A stretch of 64,000 nucleotides of DNA from Prorocentrum cordatum (GCA_963575745.1 CAUYUJ010015017.1:1-64000), one strand, 5' to 3'; counted from the first letter of the stretch, positions 23,465 to 33,989 are shown. Numbers and translations: made by a program. The notes: generated from the letters alone by a model not told the origin.

Positions 23465-26400
23465 ATGATGCAGATGTTCACCCTTCCTCAATCCAGAGGT
23501 GGAGGCTCCGCTCTGAGATGTGCTACCTGGAACGCGAGGGCGCTCCTGCAGTACAAAGGAGCGAAGGCTATCCCCAAGTTGCGATATCTACAGCAGATCC
23601 ACCTGCAGTCCACGTTGCTGGCGATGCGGGAAGTTCATGCCGATCGTGTCCAGCTGGAGCAGTTTGTGCTCCAAGCCCATGCCCATGCAGTAGTCCACGC
23701 CTCATTTTGTGCAGTCGATCAAGGGGGATCGGGTGCGGGAGGTGTCGCTACCATTCTTCCTCGACTCGCTCTTGACGGAGCATCGTCTAGCTGTGCCGCG
23801 CCGCTCATCCCAGGACGGGTCCTGCAAGTTGATGTGCATAGACGTGGCTTTCAGTTGACGCACTTCAATATACACAACCACGGCCTCACAAGCACCCAGG
23901 TGGACATGGTCTGTGAGCAGATCGATAGGTATCGGGTCGCGGCGGCGTCTGACCCTACCCACCACCTGGCCATTGTGCAAGGCGACCTCAATTTTGGCCC
24001 CGACGAAGCTCTCGTGCTCCATCGCCCGCTGCCTGCGCGTGCTTCTGATCCTCGGAATCATCGTGCCCAAGCTGCTCGTTGGCTGCGCTCTCTTGGGGCG
24101 CTCCTTGAAGTCTCATCGTCGGCGGCTACTCACTACACTAAGCATACCAACTCTGTCAGTTGCATCGACAGGTTCTTTTGTTCGCTACCAGGATGGATGC
24201 TATGCCAGGTGCATGCTGAATCCACCACGGTCGGTGAGCCAGAGGCGTTGTCCCGTGCTCAAATATCAGATCATGCCGCGCTGGTGACAACGTTGCGCCA
24301 GCGACACCACAAGCCTCGGGGAGAACAAGCTATTCCGCGGCACATCTTCCATGACCCGCTCTTCAAGAAGCGTATCGAGGGGATGGTTGCTGATGGCCAG
24401 AACGCTATTACTGCACATGCTGGCTCTATTGATCAGGAGCATTTCAAAGAGATGCTCGAGGAGGCTGCGAGGGAGGTGCGCGACATGCTCTTCACGCTGA
24501 AGGCGGAGAGTGATGAGACGGCGATCATCGTTGCCCGCAGCTGCGCCCGAGCCGTCTGGCGTCAGGACGTCCCACTGGCTCGGCGACTTATTTCGACATC
24601 GCAGTGGGCATCAGTCTCACTGCGAATTGAAGGCTCACAAGTTCGTCTTCGGCATGCTGAATCATTTCATTCTTGGTCGGATGGAGTCCACATGCGGCTT
24701 CTGGAAAAAGAATTGCAAGCCAATGCTGATCATGCCGCTGGTCTCTCTGCCTCTCACCGCCCCCCCTCCGCCTGCCGTCGCCAGCAGCTATTGGAACGGA
24801 AGGCGGCCATCTGGGCCCCCTTCTCTCGCCGACTCATCTTGCAGACGGTTCGGTCCGGGCCCGTCCTGTCCCACTCGCCTGAAGATCGGTTTCAAGCTTT
24901 GAGTACCTACTGGCGCCCTGTATTCTCCCGAGGCTCTGTCCCAGGCCCCCGCATAGAGGCCTACCTCCAGGATCGCCTGAAAGCCCCCATCCAATGCGAA
25001 GTCCCACCTCCCACTAAAGCTGCTGTCCGTCGAGCTGTGCGAGGTGCGCGGCACTCTGCCCCAGGTGTGGACGGCATCCCCTATGCCGCTTGGAATGCTT
25101 CTGATTGCTGCGCCGACGTCTTGTGCAACACCCTCGACTGGGTGCTCGGCGGGGGGACCCTCTTCGATGCCGCGAGCGTCACGTTGCAGGCCTTCTTGCC
25201 CAAGGGTTCCGAGGAGGAGGACGAGGCCTCTGGAGGCTGCACACGATCTGCCGACAAAATTCGAGTGCTCGGGCTGCGAAATACCGACCTGAAAATCATG
25301 ACGTCTGTTGTCAACCGCTCGCTCCGTAAAGTGGTGGAGGAGGTGGTTCCCTATTCGCAAAGGGGGTTTGTGGTCGGCCGTAACTTCGGATACAATGTGA
25401 TCGAACTCGACGGCATAGGAAGGCTTGCCGCTGCTCACCCTCGCTCCGGCCTGTGCGACCCCCTCCTGATCTCGTTTGATTATGGCCAGGCGTTCCCCAG
25501 TCTTTCCCAAGAGTATCTGCTGATGTTGATGAATAAGCTCGGGCTTCCTGGGCCCCTCATGTGGTTCCTCTCGTGGCTGTGCCTAGCGATCCAAGGAGTT
25601 GTGGCCCATGCTGGCCAGCTTATCCCTATATAGTGGTTGCGGTCTGGGATTATCCAAGGATGCGGGCTCTCAGGGAGCCTCTACGCCCTCGGCACAGCCC
25701 CCTTTCTCTGTGCGCTGGAGGATACCCTGGAGACTCCTGGATATGGTATTGCTCGTGCGTGTGCTGATGATATAGGAGCGGTGGTGTATGAAGCAAGGCA
25801 CCCCAATGTGCTGTATGATGTGATGGTGTTCACGGAGTGTCTCACAGGGCTGAAGCTTAAGCCCCCGAAGTGCAAAATCGTCCCGCTCAAGGGGGGGTTC
25901 ACCGAGTCCCTCCAGCTCCACACAATGTCCCTCGTGGAGCGCCTCGTCCCTGCCTGGCGCGCCTTCGAAGTGGCCTCCCACGTCCTCTACCTGGGCCTCC
26001 TGCTGGGCCCTGCCGTCACAGTTGACATGCAGTGGCTCGCACCGCTGCAGAAGCTCAAATTACGGGCCCGACTGCTTGGGTCGGGGGCTGCCCCCGCCAG
26101 CATCAACGGTGTTCTGTATTCGTCCAGGGTGTTCTCAGTGGTCTCCTATGTGGCCCAATTTGTTCCGCTCCCTCAACGACACGCTGCTCTGGAACTGGGG
26201 ATTCTTGCGCAGGTTTTCAGAGCCCCCCTCGGTATGCTCACTACGGCTGGCTGGGCCCAACTTGGCGAATGGGGTGGCCCTCGTATCCCCCTGCTGCTTC
26301 ACTCGTGCGCTGCTGCCTATGCTCGAGCCGCCTTAGTCACGTTCTCTAACCACACTACCATTCTTGATCGCTTCCGACAACTTGAGTCTGAATGGAGATG

Positions 26401-26862
26401 TTCACACATGGAGGGCCGATACGATGATGCGCCACTGGCGGCGATTCGAGCACGTGAAGATGCCCTTGACCATATTGGCACGCACTGGCAATCCCCGTCG
26501 TTCTTGCTGGGGTATGCATCGGTTCTCCAGCCAGGCAGAGAGGCGGCTTACCCCGCTGAGATCACTGACAGGTGCGTGCAGGCTATCGCCCAGGAGCTCC
26601 AGGTCACCGACAGGAAGCCCAAGCCCCAACGTGCAGCCACACGTGCTCTTCGGGAGATGCTGGTGACGCCTTTCCCACTTGCTTCTTTGGTGCAGCGACG
26701 TCTTCACAAATATGTACATGAATGGGAGCCGTTTCTTGATCGTGTGGCGTGGACAGAGATTGGTGGACTTCTCTCGCTGGTTCCCATGAGCTGGGCCATG
26801 CCTGTCATTAAAACTTACTGCTCTGGATGGCTTACTTCTTCGCGCATAACAAGTATGCTGGA
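23465..26862 (+). CDS. LINE ORF2: APE endonuclease + reverse transcriptase (internal TAG)
   Basis: Starts at ATGATG, four bases after the ORF1 stop. Endonuclease motifs in order: TWNARAL (N about residue 23), REVHAD (E about 56), HFNIHNHG, VQGDLNF (D and N about 174/176), SCIDRFF and SDHAALV (about 268-270). Reverse transcriptase: APGVDGIPYAAW, SQRGFVVGRN, ISFDYGQAFPS (motif A, Asp about 672), a TAG at 25631-25633, SGIIQGCGLSGSLY (motif B) and CADDIGAV (motif C, residues 767-769), then GLKLKPPKCK. The catalytic triad Asp-Asp-Asp is intact. The frame is the same before and after the TAG. It is lost near 26.85 kb, where the C-terminal motif continues in another frame. Confidence 0.85.
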
Positions 26863-28434
26863 GGCTCCCGCTCGTGTATCTTTGGTTGCCGTGCGCATGC
26901 CGATCGACAGTACCATTACATGCGATGCCGTCCGTTGTGGACTGCTGTGCACCAAGCACTGGGATATGAGATGCATCCGCTCCTTCCTGATCGCCTGGGG
27001 CTGCGGCTTCCTGGCCTCATGCAGGTTGAAACCTTGGCGGTGGCATTCAACATTTACCACACTATGCGCTTTCGTTTATACGTCACCGCTAATGACCTTC
27101 GATCTAGTGCGCGCGCTGCAGTCAGAAACCTGAGGTTGGCCAAGCCTGACGCTCAACTGCAAAAGAAATGGCAGCCTCCTGATGCACTGATCCTCCGCCG
27201 CCTACCGCAACCCACGACGACCTCTTCGACCTCATCTAGCGATGATGAAGATGAAGGGCTGCATCCCGATCAACCTGGTGATCCCAATGACCGTGATGGA
27301 GTGGCCGCTAGTAGTCATGGGCACACCTCGTTGAACCAGACCTCGGACAGCGAGCCCCGCGACGACACTGATGAAGAATGGTGCTCTGGATCTGGCATTG
27401 GCAGGAATGATGGTCAATCACCGTGTCTTACCCCGCGGCTTGTACCCACGGTTCACAGCGATGACGGCAGTGTCTCTACGCCCTCCATACCTGGTACCCC
27501 AACGACTTTGATAGCGACGCCCTCCAGAGTCGGACACATCGGCGACCTCGACGGCCTCGAATCTGGCAGAACGCCAAGTCCTGTGCTCCCCGAGCAGGCT
27601 CATTCTTCACCGCGGTGGTGGAGTGCAGATAATGTCAGAACGCTAAGTCCTGGCAATGGGTGCTCCTCGAGCCCAGGTGTCCAGGCATCTAGAGTAAATT
27701 GCGAGGAGTTGCTGCAGCTGTCACCTGGAGTTGCGACACGGGAGGTTAGAACGCTAAGTCCTGGCGGCGGGTGCTCCTCGAGCCCGTCGCTTCAGGCATC
27801 TGGAGTGAATTGCGAGGAATGGTCTCATATGGTGCGTAGTGCTCACAACAATGCACATCCCTGGAGGACGTCCGTCAGAACGCAAAGTCCTGCGCATGGG
27901 TGCTCCTCGAACCCTTTGCCGCAGGCTAGAGTAAATTGCGAGGGGAAGGTCTCTGGCTCTGTGCCGTCGCTGGTCGCGCGACGCTCTCGTCTGGGGTGTA
28001 TTCTGGCGACGACTCCTATGCGTGCTGCTGCTCCGTCGGCGTCCTGTGTTCCAATGTCCTTGTCGTCCTCTCCGCGCCCGCCCTGCTCTTCGACGGCGTT
28101 GCCTGGGATTTCTTCACGCTCCCCCCGTACCCTGATGGCCATCCCATCGACACCGATTACCCCGTGTGCTTCTCGAATGGCGGCGCCTTCCTCTTGTGTT
28201 GCCACGGGTCGTGCATCTTCGGCGACGCCGAGTACTCTGAGACTATCTCCTCCCTCCCCGCGATCCGCGTCGTGGACCCCTTTCCGCTCTGAGCCCTCGC
28301 CTGGAAAAGCCCACGCCATGGCGTCTGCTTTTCTCTCCCCCGTCGCTCAGTGCTCCTCTCCTCGCGCGCTCAGGCCTGCCCGTCGCAGTATCTTTTCGAC
28401 CGCCCCTCTCTCTTCCTCTGCTCCCCCCCCCTGA
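26827..28434 (+). CDS. LINE ORF2 C-terminal part in a shifted frame
   Basis: From about 26.86 kb the conserved LINE C-terminal zinc-binding motif (CIFGCRAHADRQYHYMRC) is in a different frame from the reverse transcriptase, so a frameshift lies in about 26830-26870. The same frame stays open to TGA at 28434. After ~100 folded residues it becomes a long Ser/Pro/Asp-rich tail with three or four copies of a ~40-residue repeat (RTLSPG.GCSSSP...VNCEE). It is annotated as part of the element, but the tail has no known role. Another frame (27936-28292) contains a non-repetitive reading, so a second shift is possible. Confidence 0.6.
   Translation: MAYFFAHNKYAGGSRSCIFGCRAHADRQYHYMRCRPLWTAVHQALGYEMHPLLPDRLGLRLPGLMQVETLAVAFNIYHTMRFRLYVTANDLRSSARAAVRNLRLAKPDAQLQKKWQPPDALILRRLPQPTTTSSTSSSDDEDEGLHPDQPGDPNDRDGVAASSHGHTSLNQTSDSEPRDDTDEEWCSGSGIGRNDGQSPCLTPRLVPTVHSDDGSVSTPSIPGTPTTLIATPSRVGHIGDLDGLESGRTPSPVLPEQAHSSPRWWSADNVRTLSPGNGCSSSPGVQASRVNCEELLQLSPGVATREVRTLSPGGGCSSSPSLQASGVNCEEWSHMVRSAHNNAHPWRTSVRTQSPAHGCSSNPLPQARVNCEGKVSGSVPSLVARRSRLGCILATTPMRAAAPSASCVPMSLSSSPRPPCSSTALPGISSRSPRTLMAIPSTPITPCASRMAAPSSCVATGRASSATPSTLRLSPPSPRSASWTPFRSEPSPGKAHAMASAFLSPVAQCSSPRALRPARRSIFSTAPLSSSAPPP
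27560..27950 (+). repeat. in-frame tandem repeat in the LINE tail
   Basis: GAACGCTAAGTCCTGGC followed by GGGTGCTCCTCGA and GAGTAAATTGCGAGG recurs at about 27634, 27743 and 27870, with a partial copy near 27565. Spacing is about 110-127 bp. Confidence 0.75.
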
Positions 28435-28740
28435 CCTGGTCTTCCCACTGTTCATTTCTCTTTGTCTCCTCCTCCCTCTCTCGGTCCTTCGCTCCGTCTG
28501 AGAGCTGCTGGTGCCGATGCCTGCTCCCCTCCCGCTTCCCCTTCCCGTCGTGCGGCTCCTTGGCCGCCGCGCCCTCGGCCCTCTGGCCGCGGCGCCCGCC
28601 CTGCCGCGTCCCTCGTGGACGTCGTGAACACGGTGTTCGGGTCAGGCGCGCCCCGCGCCCCCGTGCCCGCTGCCTCCGCCCTGCTGCCCGCGGTGGCAGG
28701 TGGGCTGGCGTAGGTGGGATGAAGTCTCCTCGGTGCGCTC
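28435..28740 (+). other. 3' part of the LINE, unresolved
   Basis: GC-rich sequence between the ORF2 tail and the next (CTC)n tract. One frame includes SLVDVVNTVFGSGAPR, which could be host exon or element tail. No poly-A is seen. Confidence 0.35.
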
Positions 28741-29297
28741 GTCTCCTCCTCCTCCTCCTTCTCCGCCTCCTCCTCCTCCTCCTCCTCTCTCCTCCTCCTC
28801 CTCCTCCTCCCCTCCTCCTCTTCCTCCTCCTCCTCCTCCTCCTCCTCCTCCTCCTCCTCCTCCTCCTCCTCCTCCTCCTCCTCCTCCTCCTCCTCCTCCC
28901 TCCTCCTCCTCCTCTCCTCCTCCTCCTCCTCCTCCTCCTCCTCCTCCTCCTCCTCCTCCTCCTCCTCCTCCTCCTCTCTCCTCCTCTCTCCTCTCTCCTC
29001 TCTCCTCTCTCTCCTCTCTCCTCTCTCTCTCTCTCTCCTCTCTCCTCTCTCCTCCTCCCTCCTCTCCTCCTCCTCCTCCTCCTCCTCCTCCTCCTCCTCC
29101 TCCTCCTCCTCTTCCTCCTCCTCCTCCTCCTCCTCCTCCCTCCCTCCCCCCTCCTCCTCCCTCCCTCCCTCCCTCCCTCCCTCCCTCCCCTCCCTCCCTC
29201 CCTCCCTCCTCCTCCTCCTCCTCCTCCTCCTCCTCCTCCTCCTCCTCCTCCTCCTCCTCCTCCTCCTCCTCCTCCTCCTCCTCCTCCTCCTCCTCCC
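28741..29297 (+). repeat. long (CTC)n/(CTCC)n/(CT)n tract
   Basis: About 557 bp of uninterrupted pyrimidines on the + strand with sub-blocks of CTC, CTCTCTC and CTCC. The longest pure pyrimidine tract in the window. Confidence 0.95.
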
Positions 29298-29467
29298 AGC
29301 AGACGGCCCATGGCTCGGCAGCAGCAGCGGGCGGGCGCCCCTCGGGATCGGCGGCGCGCTCTCGCGGGGGGGTCCGTCGGGCGCTTGCTCCTCGCGGGGC
29401 TCCCAGAAGCCCTTCCGCCTCGGGCTGCGTGCCATCGGCAGCGTGTGTAGCCGATCCCCATCCCCAT
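29298..29467. other. GC-rich block between repeats
   Basis: Open on both strands (for example GGSVGLLLAG-like and EPWAVCWEE-like readings). It might be a short exon; strand undecided. Confidence 0.3.
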
Positions 29468-29637
29468 CCCCAGACCCCTTCGAGTAGTGAAAAGCTCACG
29501 ACGGGAGGTTTTTCATGATTTTCAGCCCCTGGAGGCCCTTCCCGGGCCTCGGGGCCATCAAAACACGACTCGGGATGAGAGGCCGGTCCCGGGGAATGGG
29601 TCGAGACCTTGGGGGTCGACGTAATTAATGAATTATG
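29468..29637 (+). mobile_element. family B element, 3'-truncated (copy B6)
   Basis: Left CCCAGACCCCTTCGAGTAGT, core GGCCTCGGGGCCATC, GGCCGGTCCCGGGGAATGGG, GGGGGTCGACGTAATT. The right terminus CATGACGTCGGGGGTCTGGG is missing. Confidence 0.7.
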
Positions 29638-29701
29638 CTAGAACGGAGTTCCCCCCCATAAAGAGATTAACGATTTCGCGGGACCCATTTTCTTGATGCC
29701 C

Positions 29702-30420
29702 TCCTCGCTCAGGCGGGGCCTCCCTGGAGAGGTGGGAGGGGCACGAAACCATGTAAATAGTATGGTATTCCGATACCCTCCTCGCTCAGGCGGGGCCTCC
29801 CTGGAGGGGTGGGAGGGGCACGAAACCATGTAAATAGTATGGTATTCCGATACCCTCCTCGCTCAGGCGGGGCCTCCCTGGAGGGGTGGGAGGGGCACGA
29901 AACCATGTAAATAGTATGGTATTCCGATACCCTCCTCGCTCAGGCGGGGCCTCCCTGGAGGGGTGGGAGGGGCACGAAACCATGTAAATAGTATGGTATT
30001 CCGATACCCTCCTCGCTCAGGCGGGGCCTCCCTGGAGGGGTGGGAGGGGCACGAAACCATGTAAATAGTATGGTATTCCGATACCCTCCTCGCTCAGGCG
30101 GGGCCTCCCTGGAGGGGTGGGAGGGGCACGAAACCATGTAAATAGTATGGTATTCCGATACCCTCCTCGCTCAGGCGGGGCCTCCCTGGAGGGGTGGGAG
30201 GGGCACGAAACCATGTAAATAGTATGGTATTCCGATACCCTCCTCGCTCAGGCGGGGCCTCCCTGGAGGGGTGGGAGGGGCACGAAACCATGTAAATAGT
30301 ATGGTATTCCGATACCCTCCTCGCTCAGGCGGGGCCTCCCTGGAGGGGTGGGAGGGGCACGAAACCATGTAAATAGTATGGTATTCCGATACCCTCCTCG
30401 CTCAGGCGGGGCCTCCCTGG
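29702..30420 (+). repeat. 77-bp minisatellite, about nine copies
   Basis: TCCTCGCTCAGGCGGGGCCT starts at 29702, 29779, 29856 and so on every 77 bp to 30395, almost without variation. Each unit also has GGAGGGGTGGGAGGGGCACG and AAACCATGTAAATAGTATGG. The final unit breaks off into TATGG repeats. Near-identity implies recent expansion. The 65-aa minus-strand frames repeated across it are not genes. Confidence 0.97.
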
Positions 30421-30500
30421 TATGGTATGGTATGGTATGTGTGGTAGGAACTATGGTATGGTATGATGTGTGTGGTAGGAATAATATTGTGCTGTATGGA
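30421..30500 (+). repeat. (TATGG)n-like tract
   Basis: TATGG pentamers and two GTGTGGTAGGAA blocks directly following the 77-bp array. Confidence 0.75.
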
Positions 30501-30609
30501 AGATGGAGCGGGAGGTGGGTGGGAAGGAGAGGGTGTTCTGGGAAAACAAGAACCCCACTCAGGATGTGGGGAAAAAAACATGACGTCGGGGGTCTGGGTC
30601 CCCATGCAG

Positions 30610-30760
30610 ACACCCGCCATCTCATCCCCCCAATTGGGGACATGCCCTTCGAAAGCTGACAGAAACGGCCCATATCCCCATCTATAGGGGGGTGAAACGG
30701 CCAGTGGGGCCCAGGCCACGCGAGTGGGGATAGGGATCTGTTAAACGATGCTCATTCCAG
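30610..30760. mobile_element. family I dispersed repeat (copy I2)
   Basis: CATATCCCCATCTATAGGGG, CGGCCAGTGGGGCCCAGGCC and TTAAACGATGCTCA match the segment at 3470-3590. Limits approximate. Confidence 0.5.
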
Positions 30761-31157
30761 CAGCCGCGCCTCGCCGAGTCCGCTCGGGGGGTGCCCGAAC
30801 GGCTGCCGGAGACCCGCGCTGTGACCCGAAGGCCAGACATTCGGGGGCGGCAAAGAGGGGGGTGATGACTAGGGGGTGTGGACATCGGGCCCGAACCTGG
30901 CCAGGCTTGCGCCCGCCAGGTTCGGGCCCGAGGTCGTTTTCACTAAACCACGTTTCGCTAAAGGGGGTGCTGTCCATCCCCGAAACGCTCGTGCGCGTGC
31001 AGCCCAGACGCTGGAACGAGGACCCCGTTGGGCTCCGAAGGGGCTCTGGCTTTCGGGCGAGTCGCTGGATCCAGGTCTGGGGGCCTCGTCGTGGCCTCGT
31101 CGTGGCCTCCTTCGGCGCCCCTTGCGGTAGCACGACGAGTGCAGGCGACCTTGTCCC
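30761..31157. other. unique sequence; one hairpin, no gene assigned
   Basis: Includes a hairpin at about 30888-30932 (GGGCCCGAACCTGGCC / GCCAGGTTCGGGCCC). No coding model supported. Confidence 0.4.
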
Positions 31158-31344
31158 CCCCAGACCCCCGGCGTCATGACTTTGTCATTACGTCGACCCC
31201 CCGAGGTCTGAGTCTATTCCCCAGGACCGGTGTTTCATCCTGGATCGTCTTTTGACGGTCCCGAGGCCCGGTATTGGCCCACGGAGACCGAACATGGCGA
31301 AAAACCTCCCGTCATGATTTTTGTCAATGCTCGAGAGGGTCTGG
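31158..31344 (-). mobile_element. family B element (copy B7)
   Basis: Reverse orientation: begins CCCAGACCCCCGGCGTCATG and ends GCTCGAGAGGGTCTGGG, with ACGGTCCCGAGGCCCGG and GAAAAACCTCCCGTCATGAT inside. Full length. Confidence 0.8.
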
Positions 31345-31515
31345 GCCCTGCTCTCGTCCCAGACGGCGAGGGCGGCGGCGACGGCGGCGATGGCCCTCCT
31401 CCGTTGCCGATGCCGTGCTGCTCCCCAGGGGCCGCGACCGCCCCGGCGAGAGGGTGGGCGGGCCGAGAGTCGCGCCCGGCTCGCGGGGATGTCATCGAGG
31501 CCTGAGGCTCTAGGA

Positions 31516-31675
31516 GGAAGTCGGGCCTGTCCCTCGATAGGGGGAATAATCAAAAATAGTCCAAACATAGTCTGGGGGCGACTTTTTTTCTAGTATTGTT
31601 TGAGCATTTTCGAGCATTTGTTTAAGAGTTTTCGTCAAACATCCGCCTGTAGGGGGACATGCCCGACCGAAGGCT
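31516..31675 (+). mobile_element. family A element (copy A4)
   Basis: AAGTCGGGCCTGTCCCTCGA at left, CGCCTGTAGGGGGACATGCC then CGAC at right, T/A-rich interior. The direct repeat TGAGGCTCTAGGA (13 bp; 31503-31515 and 31676-31688) brackets it and includes the target duplication. Confidence 0.8.
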
Positions 31676-31799
31676 TGAGGCTCTAGGATCGAGGAGCGAG
31701 CCTCCTCGAGGCTCAAGGGTTCCAAGCTTGTCTGGGGCGCGGCAGCGGGGGGGGCGGTCGCGCCGCGTTCCTCTCCATCTTCCTGGGGGGGGATTGGAT

Positions 31800-31989
31800 C
31801 CCAGACCCCCTCGAGCAATGAGAAAAAAATCACGACGGGAGGTTTTTCACAATTGTCGGCCTCTGGGGGCTCTTGCCGGGCCTCGGGGCCGTCAAGAAAC
31901 GACTCAGGATGAGAGGCTGGTCCCGGGGAATAGGTCGAAACCTCCGGGGGTCGGCGTCATGAAAAAAATCATGACGTCGGGGGTCTGGG
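31800..31989 (+). mobile_element. family B element, complete (copy B8)
   Basis: CCCAGACCCCCTCGAGCAAT to CATGACGTCGGGGGTCTGGG, 190 bp, with all family blocks. A good reference copy for the family. Confidence 0.85.
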
Positions 31990-32009
31990 AGCAGTGGCAG
32001 CGACACCAG

Positions 32010-32190
32010 GTCCCCCGATGTGGTGCGGGTTTCGGGGTGATCGCACGGATTCTGGTGTCGGGTCGCTCTCGGGCCGAGGTTACTTCGGGTGACTGGGGCC
32101 TCCAGGGTCCCACGACCGTGCGGCGAAGGACCGTGCGGTAACGGTCTCTTGGGCTTTCGAGGTCACCTCACGTTCTGTCACCGCACCGTG
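32010..32190. repeat. dispersed repeat X (copy X3)
   Basis: GACTGGGGCCTCCAGGGTCC, ACGACCGTGCGGCGAAGGAC and TTTCGAGGTCACC match copies at 13.4 and 20.9 kb. Confidence 0.45.
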
Positions 32191-32296
32191 TTTTACCACC
32201 CACGCACCACCCCAACCCAGCCTGAGGGCCTCACTTTGCCCTCCATCTCAAGAGGGAATGAACCCAGCATAAAGAAGCACAGACGCAAGCAGACTC

Positions 32297-32467
32297 AGGA
32301 GGGGAACAAGAACACACAGACACAATGCATCGTCGATTCCCCAGAAAAGAGATTGGCGAATATGGGAAGTGTGGGGGGGGAGACAGAAGCCCCGAAAGTA
32401 TTGGAACAAAAGGGGGAGTCCTGTCATTTGTGTCTATCTATTTGTGTGTCCTGGGGCCCCTTCGTAG
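32297..32467 (+). mobile_element. family C element (copy C2)
   Basis: AGGAGGGGAACAAGAACACA, GACACAATGCATCGTCGATT, GTCCTGTCATTTGTGTCTAT and CTGGGGCCCCTTCGTAG parallel intron 3 of the secreted-protein gene. No flanking exons were recognised here. Confidence 0.75.
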
Positions 32468-32997
32468 ACGTGGATTCCCGGGCAAATTTGGGAAGAAAGG
32501 GTGGGAAAAGGGGCAGAGGGCAAGGCGATATCATCCAGAAGATGCCGAAGAGTATTGGGCGTCCCGGAAGTCGTGTCCCTTCAGGTGTGGCTCCCTGGGC
32601 CTCTGGGCCAAGTCCTGAATTCGAGTAGCGGATCGACTGCCCCAGATCTGATGCTCCTGCCGAACCTGCGACAGATGCGGAGATTGCCCCGGAGATCTAC
32701 GAACATTCTACGCGTTTTTGTTTGGCATATTCGGCGGGAAGACAAATTCTGGAGTAAATCGAGTCCGCACAGTCAAGACGCTGGAAGAAGGAACAGTTTG
32801 GGTTCGGAAGGGGCTCGATGGTCCTTAGGTTCCTCCAGTGCTGTTCCTCTTGCCCTCCTGGGGCACGGAGGCGCTTACAGGGCCAAGAAGGGGCTCCGTT
32901 CCTTATTGAGCGTTCCTTCTTTCAGCAGCCCGACCGCAGTCGGTCCACAAATTCTGGAGTAAGTCGACGCTGTAGTCGATTCACTGTGCGACGGATG
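32468..32997. other. unique sequence with one direct repeat
   Basis: ACAAATTCTGGAGTAAATCG at about 32742 recurs as ACAAATTCTGGAGTAAGTCG at about 32947. No gene could be supported. Confidence 0.4.
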
Positions 32998-33485
32998 CAC
33001 CTCCTCCTCCTCCTCCTCCTCCTCCTCCTCCTCCTCCTCCTCCTCCCCCTCCTCCTCTTCCTCCTCCTCTTCCCCTTCCTCCTCCTCCTCCTCCTCCTCC
33101 TCTCCTCCTCCTCCTCCTCCTCCTCCTCCTCCTCCTCCTCCTCCTCCTCCTCCTCCTCCTCCTCCTCCTCCTCCTCCTCCTCCTCCTCCTCCCGCCGCGG
33201 GGAGCCTCTGCGCGGGCAGGCTCTGCCGGGAGCTGCGGCACGCCGGCGGCGAGACCGCCGCGCTGCTGCAGGCCACCGCCGGCGCCCGCCGGGGGGGGGG
33301 GTCCCTGGGCAGGGGCCCCTCGCCCGCCTCCTGCCCCTCCTCCTGCCCCTCCTCCTCCTCCTTCTCCTCCTCCTCCTCCTCCTTCTCCCTCCTCTCCTCC
33401 TCCTCTTCCTCCTCCTCCTCCTCCTCCTCCTCCTCCTCCTCCGCGCCCCCCCCCCCCCCCCCTCCTCCTCCTCCTTCTCCTCCTC
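32998..33485 (+). repeat. (CTC)n tracts flanking an exon-like block
   Basis: Tracts at 32998-33194 and about 33335-33485. The 33195-33300 block reads in one + frame as LCRELRHAGGETAALLQATA, which looks like genuine helical protein and may be a short exon between two repeat-filled introns. Confidence 0.8.
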
Positions 33486-33500
33486 GCCGGCCCCCTCGGG

Positions 33501-33702
33501 CTGTGATGCTCCAGCCTAGTTTAGCCTGCACCACCAGAAAGAAGGTCGAGCACCAACCAGAGTGCCGAATAACTCGAGGGTTTTCACGTGTCGGGCCCTG
33601 GGGCACTCGATCGACACTCCTTCGACACTCTTTCGGCACTTTTCCGGGTGCTCGAGATTGCTTCTGGGACGTGGTCCTGAAAAAAGATGGACAGCAACAT
33701 AA
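33501..33702. mobile_element. family G hAT-like MITE (copy G2)
   Basis: About 200 bp starting CTGTGATGCTCC and ending GACAGCAACATAA. The perfect 8-bp duplication CCCTCGGG is at 33493-33500 and 33703-33710. Interior: TCACGTGTCGGGCCCTGGGG and GGTGCTCGAGATTGCTTCTG. Confidence 0.9.
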
Positions 33703-33744
33703 CCCTCGGGAGTGGTGGGGGGTCCGAAAGCCCACAGTCGAAGA

Positions 33745-33935
33745 AAACCAAGACGCGATAAACATAAACTCTTGGCGCGCCGCGCGGATTTCTTGGATCC
33801 GCGCTGGGCCCCCCTAGGCGGCGCCTCCGGCGCCGCTCCTGGCGCGCTCCGCGCGCCAGGGAGAGGGTTTAGTGTAGATTTGCGATTTTCGCGCGGAGCG
33901 CCAATAGATTATGTTTATGGCTTTTCTTTTTGCAC
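33745..33935. mobile_element. family D element (copy D5)
   Basis: GATAAACATAAACTC at left and GATTATGTTTATGGC at right, with the central hairpin (GGCGGCGCCTCCGGCGCC). Outer AACAAAAAGTGGC arms are diverged. Confidence 0.65.
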
Positions 33936-33989
33936 AGTCGGTACGATCGAAGTGGGTACCTGGAGATCCGACGCTCTTAAAATTGCATT

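Larger units (their letters stand above)
21985..28740 (+). mobile_element. SL-tagged non-LTR retrotransposon (LINE)
   Basis: The order is DinoSL, a 155-nt 5' UTR, ORF1, then ORF2 (APE endonuclease and reverse transcriptase, C-terminal cysteine motif, low-complexity tail). No LTRs or integrase are seen. A 5' end marked by the SL implies the insertion is full length at that side. The 3' end is placed where unique sequence gives way to (CTC)n at 28741; no poly-A is visible, so that border is inferred. One in-frame TAG and one frameshift in ORF2 suggest decay or recoding. The LINE clade is not determined. Confidence 0.85.

Noticed and set aside
28350-29518. Long overlapping frames (up to ~366 aa) on both strands rich in Leu, Pro, Ser, Glu, Gly or Arg
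   Set aside because: They are translations of (CTC)n/(GGA)n tracts, which have no stop codons in any frame; the peptides are homopolymeric and strand-symmetric.
29702-30420. CRISPR-like array
   Set aside because: Units are directly adjacent with no variable spacers, in a eukaryotic nuclear context.
29638-30673. Series of identical 65-aa minus-strand frames
   Set aside because: Each is the same 77-bp minisatellite unit read once; start and stop recur by repeat periodicity.
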